The notes: generated by a model not told the origin, from the sequence alone. A stretch of DNA of 64,000 nucleotides from Leuconostoc mesenteroides subsp. mesenteroides (GCA_009676745.1 CP046062.1:1287501-1351500); one strand, 5' to 3'; shown: positions 34,425 through 46,232, counted from the stretch's first letter. Numbers and translations: made by a program.

Positions 34425-37400
34425 ATGAGAGACAAAAGCATAATATGCGATCGTAAAAAATTGTATAAGTCTGGAAAAATGTTAGTGACAGCTGGTATTT
34501 TTTCTGCTATCATTTTTGGCGTTTCCACAACTAACATCAGCGCTGATAGCACTGATGTTACAGTATCACAAGCAACGCATACAGTGGCCGACGCGCCAAT
34601 TGTAACGGACAAAGTAGCCGACACACCAGCCACAACAGAAAAAGTGGCCGATACACCAGTTGCAACAGAAAAAGTAGCCGACACACCAGCCATAACAGAA
34701 AAAGTGGCCGATACGCCAGTTGCAACAGATAAAGCAGTTGACACACCAGCCACAACAGAAAAAGTGGCCGATACGCCAGTTGCAACAGATAAAGCAGTTG
34801 ACACACCAGCCACAACAGAAAAAGTGGCCGATACACCAGTTGCAACAGAAAAAGTAGCCGACACACCAGCCATAACAGAAAAAGTGGCCGATACGCCAGT
34901 TGCAACAGATAAAGCAGTTGACACACCAGCCACAACAGAAAAAGTGGCCGATACGCCAGTTGCAACAGATAAAGCAGTCGACACACCAGCCACAACAGAA
35001 AAAGCAGCCGACACACCAGCCACAACAGAAAAAGTGGCCGATACGCCAGTTGTAACAGAAAAAGCAGCCGACACACCAGTTGCAACAGAAAAAGTAGCTG
35101 ATACAAAGGCGACAACATATAAAGTAGCTGACAAAAAGCCGGCGGTAGCCGATACACCAACAACAACAAATAAAGTAACGGGCAAACCAGCCACAACTTC
35201 AGAAAAAGCAAAAAGCATTAAACAAATTGATGGTAAAACTTATTTCATAGGTGATGATGGTCAACCTAAGAAAAATTTTACGGCTATTGTTGATGGTCAA
35301 GTATTATATTTTGACAAAGATACTGGTGCTTTGACACCAAATAGTGGTCAATATACTGATGGTTTGGTCAATATAGGAAATGAGCATAATGCTGCATATT
35401 CATTATCTTCAGATAGTTTTACACAAGTTAATGGTTATCTAACGGCTAATAGTTGGTACCGACCTAAGGATATATTGAAAAATGGTACAACTTGGACGGC
35501 TTCAACAGCAAACGATTTTCGACCATTATTGATGTCTTGGTGGCCGGACAAAGATACCCAAGTTTCATACTTAAAGTATATGCAATCTGCAGGATTATTG
35601 TCAGATGATGTTGTGTTATCAAATAGTGATAGTATGGACAGTTTGACAGATACAGCTATGACTGTTCAAAAAAACATTGAAGAAAAAATTGGTTTATTGG
35701 GTAGTACTGACTGGCTCAAGACCGATATGAACAAAATGGTTGATTCACAATCGAATTGGAATATTAGTAGTGAGTCTAAGGGAACAGATCATTTGCAAGG
35801 TGGTGCGCTCTTATATGTTAATAGTGATTTGACACCAAATGCCAATTCCGATTATCGTTTATTAAATCGCACACCAACTAACCAAAAAGGTCAAATCACA
35901 ACAGATAATAATCAAGGTGGTTATGAAATGCTGTTGGCCAACGACGTTGATAATTCTAACCCAATTGTTCAAGCGGAACAATTAAATTGGTTATACTACA
36001 TGATGAACATCGGTAGCATTGTCCAAAATGATCCAACAGCAAATTTTGATGGTTACCGAGTTGACGCTGTTGATAATGTTAATGCTGATTTGTTACAAAT
36101 TGCTGGAGACTATTTTAAAGCAGCCTATGGTACAAATCAAAGTGACGCTAATGCAAATAGTCACTTGTCTATCTTAGAAGACTGGGACAACAATGACCCA
36201 GCATATGTAAAAGCACATGGGAATAATCAATTAACAATGGATTTTCCAATACATTTGGCATTGAAATATTCATTGAATATGCCAACTAATGCCCGTAGTG
36301 GTTTGGAACCAACCATTTCAACAAGCCTCGTAAATCGAGCAACTGATAGCACAGAAAATGAGGCCCAACCGAACTATTCATTTATTCGCGCACATGATAG
36401 TGAAGTACAGACGGTTATTGCTCAAATTGTTAAAGATAAAATTAATCCTAATTCCGATGGATTAACTGTCTCAACAGATGAAATCGCCAAAGCATTCGAA
36501 ATATATAATGCTGATGAATTGAAAGCTGATAAAGAGTATACCGCATATAATATACCTTCATCATATGCATTGATGCTAACTAACAAAGATACCATTCCTC
36601 GTGTATACTATGGTGATTTGTTTACGGATGATGGACAATATATGTCTGCGAAATCACCATATTATGATGCGATTACTTCGTTGCTTCAATCGCGAGTGAA
36701 ATATGTTTCAGGTGGTCAATCGATGAAAATGACTTACCTTCATGATAACCAAGGTCTTGTGACATCTGTCCGCTATGGAAAAGGCGCCATGACAGCAACG
36801 GACACTGGTACTACTGAAACACGTACCCAAGGTATTGGGCTGATTGTCGGCAATAAAACTGATTTAAAGCTTAATAATGATGAGCAGATTGTCCTTGATA
36901 TGGGTACTGCACACAAAAACCAAGCTTATCGCGCATTAATGTTAAGTACCAAAGAAGGTTTGAAAATTTATAATAGCGACGACGAGGCACCAGTGTCGTA
37001 TACAGATGACCAAGGCCGTTTGATTTTTAAATCTGATATGGTTTATGGTGTGAGTGATGCTCAAGTTTCTGGTTATTTGGCAGCTTGGGTGCCGGTCGGT
37101 GCAAGCGATACCCAAGATGCCAGAACAGAAAGTAGTACAACAGTATCAACAGATGGTCATACCTATCATTCAAATAGTGCCTTAGATTCTCAAGTTATAT
37201 ATGAAGGCTTTTCAAACTTCCAAGCTATGCCAACGCAAGCTGACGAGTATACCAATGTCAAAATTGCCGAAAACGCACAATTATTCAAGAGTCTTGGAAT
37301 AACAAGTTTTGAATTGGCACCACAATACCGTTCAAGTACGGATAACAGCTTCTTAGATTCAGTTATTCAAAATGGCTATGCCTTCACGGATCGTTACGAC

Positions 37401-40400
37401 ATCGGTTATAACACGCCTACCAAGTATGGTACAGTAGATCAACTATTAGATGCTTTAAGAGCATTACACGCTCAAGGTATTCAGGCCATTAATGATTGGG
37501 TTCCAGACCAAATTTATAATTTGCCTGGTGAAGAAATCGTGACAGCCAGTCGAACAAATGGTTCGGGAAAATTGAATGAAAATTCAGTTATTAATAATAC
37601 GCTATATGATTCTCGTACTGTTGGTGGCGGAGAGTACCAAGCAATGTATGGTGGTGCTTTCTTAGATAAATTAAAACAAGATTATCCTGAGCTGTTTGAA
37701 ACAAAACAAATTTCCACAGGTGAAGCAATGAACCCTGATATTAAAATCACTGAATGGTCAGCTAAGTATTTTAATGGCTCAAATATTCAAGGACGTGGTG
37801 CATGGTTTGTGCTCAAGGATTGGTCAACAAATCAATACTTCAACGTATCAAGTGGTAGTGAATTCTTACCTAAGCAACTGTTAGGTGAAAAGACAAGTAC
37901 AGGGTTTACAACCGTTGCTAATGGCAAGACTGAGTTTTATTCTACGAGCGGTTACCAAGCAAAAAACACATTTATCCAAGATAATGACAATTGGTATTAT
38001 TTTGATAATGATGGTTATATGGTTGTTGGTGGACAAGAGATTAATGGCAAAAAATATTATTTCCTACCCAATGGTGTAGAGTTACAAGATGCTTACTTGT
38101 TCGATGGGACCAATGAATATTACTATAATAGTGATGGTCGTCAAATCTCTAATCAGTATTATCAAGGATCAGATAACAAATGGCGTTATTTCTTTTCAGA
38201 TGGACGAATGGCCATTGGTTTAACAGCAATTACTGCAGACGATGGAGCGATTAATCAACAATACTTTGATGCCAATGGTGTGCAACTTAAAGGTGTTGCC
38301 ATTAAAGATAATAATGGAAATGTCCGTTATTTTGATGGTAAGACAGGAAACATGGTTATAAATTCCTGGGGTAAGATAAGCGATGGTTCATGGTTATACT
38401 TGAATGATAACGGTATAGCGGTCACGGGACAACAAAACGTTAACGGTCAGAATCTTTACTTCAATGAAGACGGTATTCAAGTAAAAGGGGAAGCTGTTAC
38501 CGATAACAGTGGAAACATACATTATTATGACCGCAGTACAGGAAATATGGTTGTGAATTCATGGGGTGAAACGAATAATGGTTCATGGTTATACCTAAAC
38601 GACAAGGGTAATGCCGTTACAGGAGAGCAAGTGATTGCCGGTCAAAAACTATATTTCAATAGTAATGGTATCCAACTTAAAAATACATTCAAGAAGTTAT
38701 CTGATGGTTCATGGCTATATTTGAATGATAAAGGTCTTCCAGTGACTGGTGCACAGGTAATCGACGGACAAAAATTGTATTTCGACTTAGATGGAAAGCA
38801 AGTCAAAGGTGATGTTGCTGCAGATGAACAAGGAAACATGCATTATTATGACAGTAACACAGGAATGATGGTTACTAATTCATGGGCAAAATTGCCGGAC
38901 AGTTCATGGATGTATCTAGATAATGATGGCAATCCTTTGACGGGACAGCAAACGATTGATGGTCAGTCACTCTACTTTGATGATGATGGAAAGCAAATTA
39001 AAAATTCATTAGTTAAATTGGATGATGGATCAACGATTTATCTTGATGATAAAGGTGTTTCATCAGTTGGTGTTCAAAAAATCGATGATAAGATATATTA
39101 TTTTGGTTCTGATGGTAAACAAGTAGTATGTCGATTCGAAGAATTGCCAGATGGCTCATGGATGTATTTAGATGATGACGGTGTTGCTGCTACAGGTGTG
39201 CAAAATATTAACGGTCAGGAATTATACTTCGACAATAACGGTAAACAAATTAAGAACGACAAAGTAATTAATGACGATGGCACAATAAATTATTACACAG
39301 GTACGAGCGGGGAAAAACTAAAAAATGATTTTGGTGAATTACCAGACGGTTCATGGATGTACTTAGATAACCAAGGAAATGCTGTAATAGGGGCCCAAAA
39401 AATTAACGGCCAAAATCTATACTTCAAGACAGATGGCAAACAAGTTAAGGGTGAAGCAAACATTGATTCATCAGGTGAAATGCACTTTTATGATCCTGAT
39501 TCTGGTGAGCTAATTACAAATAGATTTGAACAAGTTGCTAGTGGTGTATGGGCTTACTTTGATGCCAACGGTGTTGCTGTGACTGGAGAACAGCGCATTG
39601 GTAAGCAAAATTTATTTTTTGATCCATCTGGTTATCAAGTGAAAGGTGACAAACGAACAATTGATGGCGTTCTCTATACTTTTGATAAAGACAGTGGGGA
39701 GAGACAGACCTTAAATTTTATTCCGGCGTTACCCATCAATGGACAATACACAACTGATGAGAATCAAAATTGGTATTACCAAGTCAACGATAAAAAAGTA
39801 AAAGGGTTATATACAAATAACGAAGGTCAATTACGTTATTTTGATTTGACCACTGGTGTGCAGACTAAAGGTGATTTTGTGACCATTGGTAGTAATACCT
39901 ACTACTTCACTAAGGACCAGGGTGATGGTCAGATAGTTTCCGAAGTTACATCAGGACATTATGGTACTATCCAATTGAGTGATAAATCATCTGCATGGAT
40001 TTACCGCGGTGCAAATGATCAAATTTTGAAAGGTCTGCAAAATATTAAAGGCCATTTGCAATATTTTGATCTAAGCACCGGTGCACAATTAAAAGGCGGT
40101 ACTGCGAACTACGATGGTAATCTTTATTATTTTGAACCAGCAGCGGGTAACCTAGTCAGTAAAATTCAACAATCTTACGCAACCGGAAATTATGTGACCG
40201 ATGGCAATAAGGTAACATACGTTGATGAGCAAAATAACCAAGTTACAGGATTAGCACAAATTGATAATCAATTACAATATTTCAATCCCAGTGATGGTAG
40301 TCAAGTCAAGGATGAGCAGGTAATAGTTGATGGTGTGACATATTACTTTGATAAAGATGGTAATGGCCAATATTTGTTTACAAATACCGCAACCATGTCA

Positions 40401-40784
40401 ACCAACGAAATGACCAAACACAGTGCTGCTTATAGCAATGATAGTTTTAGTTTCAAGAATACAATAGATGGCTTTTTGACAGCTGATACTTGGTACCGTC
40501 CCAAAGATATATTGGAAAACGGACAGACGTGGGTTCCTTCTTCAACCAACGACATGCGACCACTAATAACAGTTTGGTGGCCAAATAAAGATGTTCAAGT
40601 CAATTATTTAAATCTTATGAAGCAAAATGGTTTGCTAGAGACAACTAGTCAATTCAATCTACAATCTGATCAATATGATTTAAATGTTGCAGCGCAAAAA
40701 GTGCAAGCTGCCATTGAAAAGCGTATTTCAAAAGAAAAAAGTACAGATTGGTTAAATGATATGTTGTTTAAAGCTCATGAATAG
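34425..40784 (+). CDS. dsrE: DSR-E-type glucansucrase (GH70): catalytic domain 1, glucan-binding domain and start of catalytic domain 2, ended by an in-frame TAG
   Basis: A 2119-residue secreted enzyme. Residues 1-40 form a KxYKxGKxW-type signal peptide (KKLYKSGK) cleaved after ISA. Residues about 50-245 are [14 protein letters not shown] repeats. Catalytic domain 1 follows, with nucleophile Asp547 ([11 protein letters not shown]), acid/base Glu585 ([10 protein letters not shown]) and transition-state Asp658 (RAHDSEVQ); the 38- and 73-residue spacings are normal for GH70. Residues about 1180-1980 carry many YG repeats (WYYFDNDG type) for glucan binding. Residues about 2000-2119 open catalytic domain 2 ([15 protein letters not shown]), then codon 2120 is TAG. 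Domain 1 of DSR-E makes mainly alpha-1,6 glucan from sucrose and works without domain 2, so this product should be active. The gene symbol is by resemblance. Confidence 0.9.
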   Translation: MRDKSIICDRKKLYKSGKMLVTAGIFSAIIFGVSTTNISADSTDVTVSQATHTVADAPIVTDKVADTPATTEKVADTPVATEKVADTPAITEKVADTPVATDKAVDTPATTEKVADTPVATDKAVDTPATTEKVADTPVATEKVADTPAITEKVADTPVATDKAVDTPATTEKVADTPVATDKAVDTPATTEKAADTPATTEKVADTPVVTEKAADTPVATEKVADTKATTYKVADKKPAVADTPTTTNKVTGKPATTSEKAKSIKQIDGKTYFIGDDGQPKKNFTAIVDGQVLYFDKDTGALTPNSGQYTDGLVNIGNEHNAAYSLSSDSFTQVNGYLTANSWYRPKDILKNGTTWTASTANDFRPLLMSWWPDKDTQVSYLKYMQSAGLLSDDVVLSNSDSMDSLTDTAMTVQKNIEEKIGLLGSTDWLKTDMNKMVDSQSNWNISSESKGTDHLQGGALLYVNSDLTPNANSDYRLLNRTPTNQKGQITTDNNQGGYEMLLANDVDNSNPIVQAEQLNWLYYMMNIGSIVQNDPTANFDGYRVDAVDNVNADLLQIAGDYFKAAYGTNQSDANANSHLSILEDWDNNDPAYVKAHGNNQLTMDFPIHLALKYSLNMPTNARSGLEPTISTSLVNRATDSTENEAQPNYSFIRAHDSEVQTVIAQIVKDKINPNSDGLTVSTDEIAKAFEIYNADELKADKEYTAYNIPSSYALMLTNKDTIPRVYYGDLFTDDGQYMSAKSPYYDAITSLLQSRVKYVSGGQSMKMTYLHDNQGLVTSVRYGKGAMTATDTGTTETRTQGIGLIVGNKTDLKLNNDEQIVLDMGTAHKNQAYRALMLSTKEGLKIYNSDDEAPVSYTDDQGRLIFKSDMVYGVSDAQVSGYLAAWVPVGASDTQDARTESSTTVSTDGHTYHSNSALDSQVIYEGFSNFQAMPTQADEYTNVKIAENAQLFKSLGITSFELAPQYRSSTDNSFLDSVIQNGYAFTDRYDIGYNTPTKYGTVDQLLDALRALHAQGIQAINDWVPDQIYNLPGEEIVTASRTNGSGKLNENSVINNTLYDSRTVGGGEYQAMYGGAFLDKLKQDYPELFETKQISTGEAMNPDIKITEWSAKYFNGSNIQGRGAWFVLKDWSTNQYFNVSSGSEFLPKQLLGEKTSTGFTTVANGKTEFYSTSGYQAKNTFIQDNDNWYYFDNDGYMVVGGQEINGKKYYFLPNGVELQDAYLFDGTNEYYYNSDGRQISNQYYQGSDNKWRYFFSDGRMAIGLTAITADDGAINQQYFDANGVQLKGVAIKDNNGNVRYFDGKTGNMVINSWGKISDGSWLYLNDNGIAVTGQQNVNGQNLYFNEDGIQVKGEAVTDNSGNIHYYDRSTGNMVVNSWGETNNGSWLYLNDKGNAVTGEQVIAGQKLYFNSNGIQLKNTFKKLSDGSWLYLNDKGLPVTGAQVIDGQKLYFDLDGKQVKGDVAADEQGNMHYYDSNTGMMVTNSWAKLPDSSWMYLDNDGNPLTGQQTIDGQSLYFDDDGKQIKNSLVKLDDGSTIYLDDKGVSSVGVQKIDDKIYYFGSDGKQVVCRFEELPDGSWMYLDDDGVAATGVQNINGQELYFDNNGKQIKNDKVINDDGTINYYTGTSGEKLKNDFGELPDGSWMYLDNQGNAVIGAQKINGQNLYFKTDGKQVKGEANIDSSGEMHFYDPDSGELITNRFEQVASGVWAYFDANGVAVTGEQRIGKQNLFFDPSGYQVKGDKRTIDGVLYTFDKDSGERQTLNFIPALPINGQYTTDENQNWYYQVNDKKVKGLYTNNEGQLRYFDLTTGVQTKGDFVTIGSNTYYFTKDQGDGQIVSEVTSGHYGTIQLSDKSSAWIYRGANDQILKGLQNIKGHLQYFDLSTGAQLKGGTANYDGNLYYFEPAAGNLVSKIQQSYATGNYVTDGNKVTYVDEQNNQVTGLAQIDNQLQYFNPSDGSQVKDEQVIVDGVTYYFDKDGNGQYLFTNTATMSTNEMTKHSAAYSNDSFSFKNTIDGFLTADTWYRPKDILENGQTWVPSSTNDMRPLITVWWPNKDVQVNYLNLMKQNGLLETTSQFNLQSDQYDLNVAAQKVQAAIEKRISKEKSTDWLNDMLFKAHE
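34615..35130 (+). repeat. tandem 30/60-bp repeats coding for the variable N-terminal region
   Basis: About seventeen copies of a 10-residue unit ([10 protein letters not shown] and variants such as [20 protein letters not shown]) encoded by a 30-bp unit in a 60-bp alternating pattern. Blocks 34621-34800 and 34801-34980 are identical except for one base (T or C at the second-last position), a 180-bp duplication. Part of the glucansucrase gene, not a CRISPR array. Confidence 0.9.
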
Positions 40785-40796
40785 ACACCTTCATTT

Positions 40797-42962
40797 GTGA
40801 AACAGCAATTCATTTGGAATAAAGATTCTGAATATCAAGCTCAAGGGGATGCATGGTTCCAAGGTGGTTATCTGAAATATGGCAACAGTGAATTAACGCC
40901 AACAACGAACTCAGATTATCGTGAATCAGGTAATACATTAGACTTCTTGCTTGCTAATGACGTTGATAACTCTAACCCAGTGGTTCAAGCTGAAAACTTG
41001 AATTGGTTACATTATTTAATGAACTTTGGCACAATTACGGCTAATGATGCTGATGCCAACTTTGATAGTATTCGTATTGATGCTGTTGATTTTATTCATA
41101 ACGATACTATTCAAAGAACGTACGATTACTTACGTGATGCTTATAAAGTTGATACAAGTGAAGATAAGGCTAACAAACATATTTCACTAGTTGAGGCAGG
41201 ATTAGATGCTGGTACCTCTACAATTAAGAGTGATGCTTTGATTGAATCTAACTTCAGAGAAGCAGCTACGTTATCTTTAGCAAATAAACCAGGAAATAAT
41301 CATGCATTGACTAACATGTTGCAAGACATCGATGGTGGACAGATTATAGCTGATCATGCTAACAATGCAACAGAAAACGATGCAACGCCAAATTATTCAA
41401 TTATTCACGCTCATGATAAGGGAATCCAGGAAAAAGTTGGTGCTGCAATCACTGACACAACTGGTGCAGATTGGACTAATTTCACTGATGAGCAATTGAA
41501 AGAAGGATTAGCAGCTTATTATCAAGATCAACGTTCAACGGACAAAAAGTATAACATTTATAACTTACCTAGTATCTATGCTTTGATGCTCACCAATAAG
41601 GACACCGTTCCACGAATTTATTATGGTGATATGTATCAAGACGATGGTCAGTATATGGCAAAGCAAAGTATTTATTATGATGCCATCGTTTCGTTGATGA
41701 ATACTAGAAAGCATTATGTAAGTGGTGGACAAACCATGGATGTAGATGAACATGGTTTGCTGAAAAGTGTTCGTTTTGGTAAAGACGCAATGACAGCTAG
41801 TGATCTTGGTACGGATGAAACACGTACGGAGGGTGTTGGTGTGCTGGTGGGCAATGATTCATCATTAACACTAAATGATTCAGATACGGTTACTTTAGAA
41901 ATGGGTGCTGCTCATAAAAACCAAAAGTATCGAGCTGCATTGTTAACGACTAGTGATGGTATTGTTACATTTGATCATGATAATGATGCACCAACAGTCT
42001 GGACAGATGACCGGGGTACGTTGACGTTCTCAAATAAGGAAATTGCTGGCCAAGATTATACTAGTGTACAAGGATTTTCTAATCCACAAGTATCAGGTTA
42101 CTTAGCAGTTTGGGTACCCGTAGGAGCTAGTGATAATCAAGATGCTCGAACAACAGCATCAACAGATTCAAATACCGATGGTAAAGTACTGCATTCTAAT
42201 GCGGCATTAGATTCAAACTTGATTTACGAAGGTTTTTCTAATTTTCAGCCTAAAGCAACTACTAAGGATGAACTGACTAACGTAGTAATTGCCAAAAATG
42301 CTAATTTATTTGAAAAGTGGGGAATAACAAGTTTCGAAATGGCACCGCAGTATCGTTCAAGCGGAGACCACACGTTCTTAGATTCAACTATTGATAATGG
42401 TTATGCATTTACTGATCGTTATGATTTAGGGTTTGAAACGCCAACTAAGTATGGTACAGATAAAGATTTGCGTGCTGCAATTAAAGCACTGCATCAATCA
42501 AACATGCAGGTTATGGCTGATGTAGTTGATAACCAGGTTTATAATTTGTCTGGACAAGAAGTCGTATCAGCTTCACGTTCCGGTGTTTATGGAAATGATG
42601 TACCAACTGGATTCGGTACACAACTCTATGCGGTTAATAGTGTCGGTGGTGGTAAATATCAAGCTCAATATGGTGGTGAATACCTGAATGAATTGAAGCA
42701 GGAGTACCCCGATCTATTCGAAGCTAAGACATATGACTATTGGGTTAAAAACTATTCAAATGACGGATCAAATCCATATTACACATTATCGCAAAACACA
42801 CGAAAAGATATGCCAAGTAGTGAAGCCATTAAACAATGGTCAGCTAAATATATGAATGGTACTAATGTATTAGGGAATGGTATGGGATACGTCTTGAAAG
42901 ATTGGAATACAGGTCAGTATTTTAAAATCGGAGAAAAAAATACTGATTTTATAATAAATTAA
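40797..42962 (+). pseudogene. remainder of glucansucrase catalytic domain 2 (alpha-1,2-branching type), cut off by the TAG at 40782
   Basis: This frame continues the glucansucrase gene without a shift: both parts share one reading frame and only the TAG at 40782-40784 separates them. It starts within [15 protein letters not shown] and holds a full GH70 active site: Asp2219 ([12 protein letters not shown]), Glu2257 ([12 protein letters not shown]) and Asp2331 ([10 protein letters not shown]), numbered on the joined protein of 2845 residues. [15 protein letters not shown] and [11 protein letters not shown] mark the DSR-E domain 2 that adds alpha-1,2 branches to dextran. No ribosome site or signal peptide precedes the fragment, so it should be silent unless the TAG is read through. 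No further lesion is visible, so the stop is recent, suppressed, or a sequencing error. Confidence 0.88.
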
Positions 42963-42989
42963 TCAATAAGGATTTCTTATAATATTGAG

Positions 42990-43026
42990 AAAGGAAGTGT
43001 GATTTTTAAATCATACTTCCTTTTTT
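42990..43026 (+). terminator. terminator after the glucansucrase gene
   Basis: AAAGGAAGTGTGATTT pairs with AAATCATACTTCCTTT (one G-T pair), then TTT. The strong terminator after the full two-part frame is consistent with one original gene. Confidence 0.85.
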
Positions 43027-43204
43027 GATTTTCTTCATCAAGTACTAGCAAATTGTATTTTCAAGTACCTAGGCTGATTTTTTGTAACCGCTCGCTACTA
43101 ATGATATAGTAAGCGTAACAAACGAAATGTTTGCTAAACAATGTACATGTTCTTAGTGTATGTTAACAGTATGCTGTGTATTGTATGAAAAAGGGAGGAA
43201 TTTT

Positions 43205-44074
43205 ATGACAAACATAAATGGAAAATATGGCAAGCAGAATTTTCCAAAACAGAGTCAACCTGAACCAGGATTACAAAGCAAGATGTCGCCAACACCGGAT
43301 GATGGTGCAACAACCTATGTAGGGCATGACCGACTAAAACATAAGAAAGCACTAATAACCGGTGGTGACTCAGGAATCGGCAGATCTGTGGCGATAGCGT
43401 ATGCACATGAAGGTGCTGATATTGTGTTAAATTATCTTCCTGAAGAAGAGGCCGATGCACAAGAAGTTAGAGGCATTGTTGAAGCAATAGGTCGTAAAAT
43501 CAAACTAGTGCCGGGTGATTTAAAGAATGAAACATTCAGCCAAAAGTTGATTGAAGAAACAGTTTCATTTTTTGGTGATTTGAGTATCTTGACATTGGTA
43601 GCTGGTAAACAACAAGCGGAAGTTGATATTGCAAATTTGTCGACAGAACAAATAACTGATACTTATGCAACAAATGTTTTTAGTATTATTTGGCTTGTGA
43701 AGGCAGCTTTGCCACATATGCAACCGGGTAGTAGTATTATAACAACGAACTCTATTCAGGCGGAGCAACCATCGTCATTTCTTGTGGATTATGCAGGTAC
43801 AAAAGCTGCTATCAAAAATATGACGATGAGTTTGGCTAAACAATTAGCTAATCGGGGAATTCGTGTGAATAGTGTGGCACCTGGTCCTATTTGGACACCT
43901 TTGCAGATTATTGGTGGACAGTTACCGGAAAATATTCCGACATTTGGTCAATCGACACCTATTGGTAGGGCTGGTCAACCAGCAGAATTAGCCGGTGCTT
44001 ATGTTTTTTTGGCTTCAGATGAATCTAGCTATGTAACGGGCGAGTCAATCAATGTTACTGGTGGTTTAAAGTAA
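43205..44074 (+). CDS. short-chain dehydrogenase/reductase (YhxC/YghA-like)
   Basis: A 289-residue SDR enzyme. An N-terminal extension of about 45 residues ([19 protein letters not shown]) precedes the Rossmann fold; the cofactor motif is [10 protein letters not shown], the catalytic Tyr and Lys are in YAGTKAA, and the C-terminus is [13 protein letters not shown]. The extended form is common among stress-induced Gram-positive oxidoreductases. ATG 43205 has GGGAGG upstream; a frame from 43160 has none. It begins a run of genes typical of general stress: two small proteins, GlsB-like, AmaP and Asp23. Confidence 0.9.
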   Translation: MTNINGKYGKQNFPKQSQPEPGLQSKMSPTPDDGATTYVGHDRLKHKKALITGGDSGIGRSVAIAYAHEGADIVLNYLPEEEADAQEVRGIVEAIGRKIKLVPGDLKNETFSQKLIEETVSFFGDLSILTLVAGKQQAEVDIANLSTEQITDTYATNVFSIIWLVKAALPHMQPGSSIITTNSIQAEQPSSFLVDYAGTKAAIKNMTMSLAKQLANRGIRVNSVAPGPIWTPLQIIGGQLPENIPTFGQSTPIGRAGQPAELAGAYVFLASDESSYVTGESINVTGGLK

Positions 44075-44148
44075 ATCATGAGTTTCTTTGAATTTCGTTG
44101 ATATTAACTAAGCAGTGTTATTTGATTAACGAAGAAAGTGAAGAAAAG

Positions 44149-44271
44149 ATGGATAAAAAAAATAAAAGATTCAGTTTTTGGGATAAACTGTCGATGCTTT
44201 TGGCGTTGTCTCAATTATTATTCAGTTTCTATTATTTTGTCAGAAATTGGAAGAAAACAAACGAAGATTAA
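44149..44271 (+). CDS. small membrane protein, 40 residues
   Basis: A 40-codon frame: a basic start (MDKKNKRF), a hydrophobic segment of about 20 residues (LSMLLALSQLLFSFYYFV) and a basic tail (RNWKKTNED). One predicted membrane helix. GAAGAAAAG precedes the ATG, a weak ribosome site. It lies in the stress cluster between the SDR gene and another tiny membrane protein. No family is recognised. Confidence 0.6.
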   Translation: MDKKNKRFSFWDKLSMLLALSQLLFSFYYFVRNWKKTNED

Positions 44272-44305
44272 TCAATTTTCATGTTAAGCATAAAGGAGAA
44301 AAACT

Positions 44306-44440
44306 ATGTTAAAAAGTGTATTGAAGGTATTGTTGGCATCAACATTAATTCTTGGTGGTATAGTAGTTGGCGGGACCATATTTGCAGCAAAAGGTATCGA
44401 TAAAGCTGGGGATCGTTTGGAAGAAGAAATTCACAATTAA
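44306..44440 (+). CDS. small membrane-anchored protein, 44 residues
   Basis: A 44-codon frame with AAAGGAG 7 bases before its ATG. The N-terminus has one hydrophobic segment (LLASTLILGGIVVGGTIFAA) after MLKSVLKV, and the C-terminus is polar (KGIDKAGDRLEEEIHN). It may be a bitopic protein with a short cytoplasmic or outside tail. The ribosome site and length support it as real. A terminator follows. Function unknown; context suggests stress. Confidence 0.72.
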   Translation: MLKSVLKVLLASTLILGGIVVGGTIFAAKGIDKAGDRLEEEIHN

Positions 44441-44453
44441 ATCATTCAAAAAT

Positions 44454-44497
44454 AATAACGACAGTAATTTATTAATGAGAAAATGTCGTTATTTTTT
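44454..44497 (+). terminator. terminator after the tiny-protein genes
   Basis: AATAACGACA pairs with TGTCGTTATT (10 bp) and is followed by TTTT. Confidence 0.8.
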
Positions 44498-44634
44498 AAT
44501 CTTTACCAAAAACCACAAATCTCTTCTTTTGTAAAGGGGTAAGCGTTATTTTTGTAAACACTTTTTATTAGTGCTATATTTGGCCTAGTGAGTTAGCTAC
44601 CATAATTCATAGGAAAAAGAATGGAGGAAAGATT

Positions 44635-44880
44635 ATGATTTGGTCATTAATTGTAGGTGCAATTATCGGTGCCATTGCAGGCGCCATTACAAATCGTGGT
44701 GAGTCAATGGGGTGGATTAGCAATATTATTGCTGGTCTAATCGGATCGGCTATTGGTCAGGCTTTGTTAGGGCAATGGGGGCCTAGTTTGGCGGGAATGG
44801 CAATCATTCCTTCAATAATCGGGGCTGTGATTCTTGTATTAGTCGTGTCAATGGTGTTTGGGATACGAGCAAAACAGTAG
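44635..44880 (+). CDS. GlsB/YeaQ/YmgE-family stress membrane protein (copy 1)
   Basis: An 81-residue protein of the transglycosylase-associated GlsB family. Glycine-rich membrane helices are seen (LIVGAIIGAIAGAITNRGESMGWI is cut here to its motif GAIIGAIAGAITNRG, then NIIAGLIGSAIGQALLG and IIGAVILVLVVSMV). It begins an operon with AmaP, DUF2273 and Asp23 genes, the standard alkaline-shock set. A close paralog follows the Asp23 gene at 46408. GGAGGAAAG precedes the ATG. Confidence 0.88.
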   Translation: MIWSLIVGAIIGAIAGAITNRGESMGWISNIIAGLIGSAIGQALLGQWGPSLAGMAIIPSIIGAVILVLVVSMVFGIRAKQ

Positions 44881-44904
44881 CATAAGGTAATAGAGAGGTA
44901 TGAT

Positions 44905-45459
44905 ATGAAGAAAAGTAAAAAAATAATTCTGAGTATTTTCAGCCTCGGATATTTAATTGGGCTTTGTTTGTTAATATGGCCAAAAATAATTGATGAAATA
45001 TTTCAATTTTTAGCAGCGTTTAATATACATTTGGACTTTAAAAGTGAATCTTTCATTTATTACTACGGTCTTGTACTACTGGCACTGACCGTTCTTGTAT
45101 TTTTACTCATACTACTGTGGCCAGTAGAATTACCAGATATTCCTTTAAAGCAAACAAAAGAGGGACGTCTTGCTTTGAGTAATCATGGCATCAACCAGTT
45201 TATTCAAACAAAACTCTCGGGCGAAGATTTATCGAATATTAAAGTGAAATTGAAAAATACTCGTCGTCAACGAAAATTTTATATTGTTGCTGATTCAGTG
45301 TATAAACAGACGACGGTTGAAGAGTTACCACGTATTTCAAACGATTTAACGAAAAGCCTGAATAATTTACTCGCTGGCATAAATCGAATTCCCATTAAAG
45401 TTGATATCAAAGTAAATCAGAAATCAAACTCAAAGCGTAAAATCACTCGTGTGATATAA
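44905..45459 (+). CDS. amaP: alkaline shock membrane anchor protein AmaP
   Basis: A 184-residue protein with two N-terminal membrane helices (about residues 8-28 and 47-73) and a cytoplasmic domain that ends in a basic tail (SNSKRKITRVI). AmaP tethers Asp23 to the membrane in Gram-positives, and the Asp23 gene follows two genes later. It starts 24 bp after the GlsB-like gene, with GAGAGG before the ATG. Confidence 0.85.
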   Translation: MKKSKKIILSIFSLGYLIGLCLLIWPKIIDEIFQFLAAFNIHLDFKSESFIYYYGLVLLALTVLVFLLILLWPVELPDIPLKQTKEGRLALSNHGINQFIQTKLSGEDLSNIKVKLKNTRRQRKFYIVADSVYKQTTVEELPRISNDLTKSLNNLLAGINRIPIKVDIKVNQKSNSKRKITRVI

Positions 45460-45476
45460 AAAGGAGTGCGGATACA

Positions 45477-45677
45477 ATGAAAGACAAAAAATCAATTAAT
45501 ATTTGGGTTGGTGGTCTTGCGGGTTTCATTCTGTCAACTTTATTAGTAACTGTAGGATTTTGGAAGACGATTTTAATTATAGTTGTTACCCTATTAGCAG
45601 GTTGGATCGGCTACTTGCTCGAAGCGTATGATGTCGATTTATCAATTGTCTCTAAAATATTTACGCGTAAAAATTAA
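45477..45677 (+). CDS. DUF2273 small membrane protein
   Basis: A 66-residue protein with two hydrophobic helices (GGLAGFILSTLLVTVGFWKT and ILIIVVTLLAGWIGYLLEAY) and a basic end. The DUF2273 family is found almost only between the amaP and asp23 genes, as here. AAGGAG precedes the ATG. It probably helps the Asp23 assembly at the membrane. Confidence 0.85.
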   Translation: MKDKKSINIWVGGLAGFILSTLLVTVGFWKTILIIVVTLLAGWIGYLLEAYDVDLSIVSKIFTRKN

Positions 45678-45704
45678 TTATTTAGATATAGAAAGGATTT
45701 AATT

Positions 45705-46232
45705 ATGACTACAGAAAAAGCAACTACACAAAACACCACAACAGAGAATCGTCAACCTAAAGGTGAATTAACGTTTGATGACAAAGTGATTCAAAAGGTA
45801 GTGGGCTATGCAATTGAAAATGTGAAAGGGCTGCTAGGTGTTGACGGTGGTTTTGTCGCAAATATTAAAAATAAAATTGTTAATACTGATAACCCTACTG
45901 ATGGCATTGGTGTTGAAGTCGGCAAAGAACAGGTTGCTGTTGATTTAGATATTATCATGGAATATGGACATAATGCACATGATATTTATAAGCAATTAAC
46001 AGAAGTAATCACAAAGCAGGTACGAGAAACAACGAGTTTGACGCTAGTTGAGTTGAATGTTGAAGTAGTTGATATTCAAACACACAAAGAATTTGACGAA
46101 TCACAAACTAGTTTACAAGATCGCGTAACAGACGCTGGCAGCACAATCAAGCAAAAGACTTCAGAGGGTGTTGATGCCGTGAAAAAAACAACTTCTCAAG
46201 TAGTCAGCGATAATGATAATCGTGTTAAGTAA
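45705..46232 (+). CDS. asp23: Asp23/Gls24-family alkaline shock protein
   Basis: A 175-residue protein. After a Thr-rich start comes the Asp23 domain (LTFDDKVIQKVVGYAIENVKG is the opening, in two parts; then VAVDLDIIMEYG and LTLVELNVEVVDI). The C-terminal 45 residues are polar and Thr/Lys-rich (RVTDAGSTIKQKTSEGV). Asp23 is an abundant cell-envelope stress protein bound to the membrane through AmaP. Last gene of the four-gene unit, followed by a terminator. GAAAGG precedes the ATG. Confidence 0.9.
   Translation: MTTEKATTQNTTTENRQPKGELTFDDKVIQKVVGYAIENVKGLLGVDGGFVANIKNKIVNTDNPTDGIGVEVGKEQVAVDLDIIMEYGHNAHDIYKQLTEVITKQVRETTSLTLVELNVEVVDIQTHKEFDESQTSLQDRVTDAGSTIKQKTSEGVDAVKKTTSQVVSDNDNRVK

Noticed and set aside
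34615..35130. Regular repeats that could look like a CRISPR array
   Set aside because: Units are contiguous, in frame and without unique spacers; no cas genes are nearby.
34349..35218. Long minus-strand open frames over the glucansucrase repeats (to about 289 residues)
   Set aside because: They arise because the 30-bp repeat is a multiple of three and lacks stops on both strands. The plus strand has the signal peptide and conserved enzyme.
40785..40800. Independent translation of glucansucrase domain 2 from GTG 40797
   Set aside because: No ribosome site is upstream, the start would be within a conserved domain segment and there is no signal peptide.
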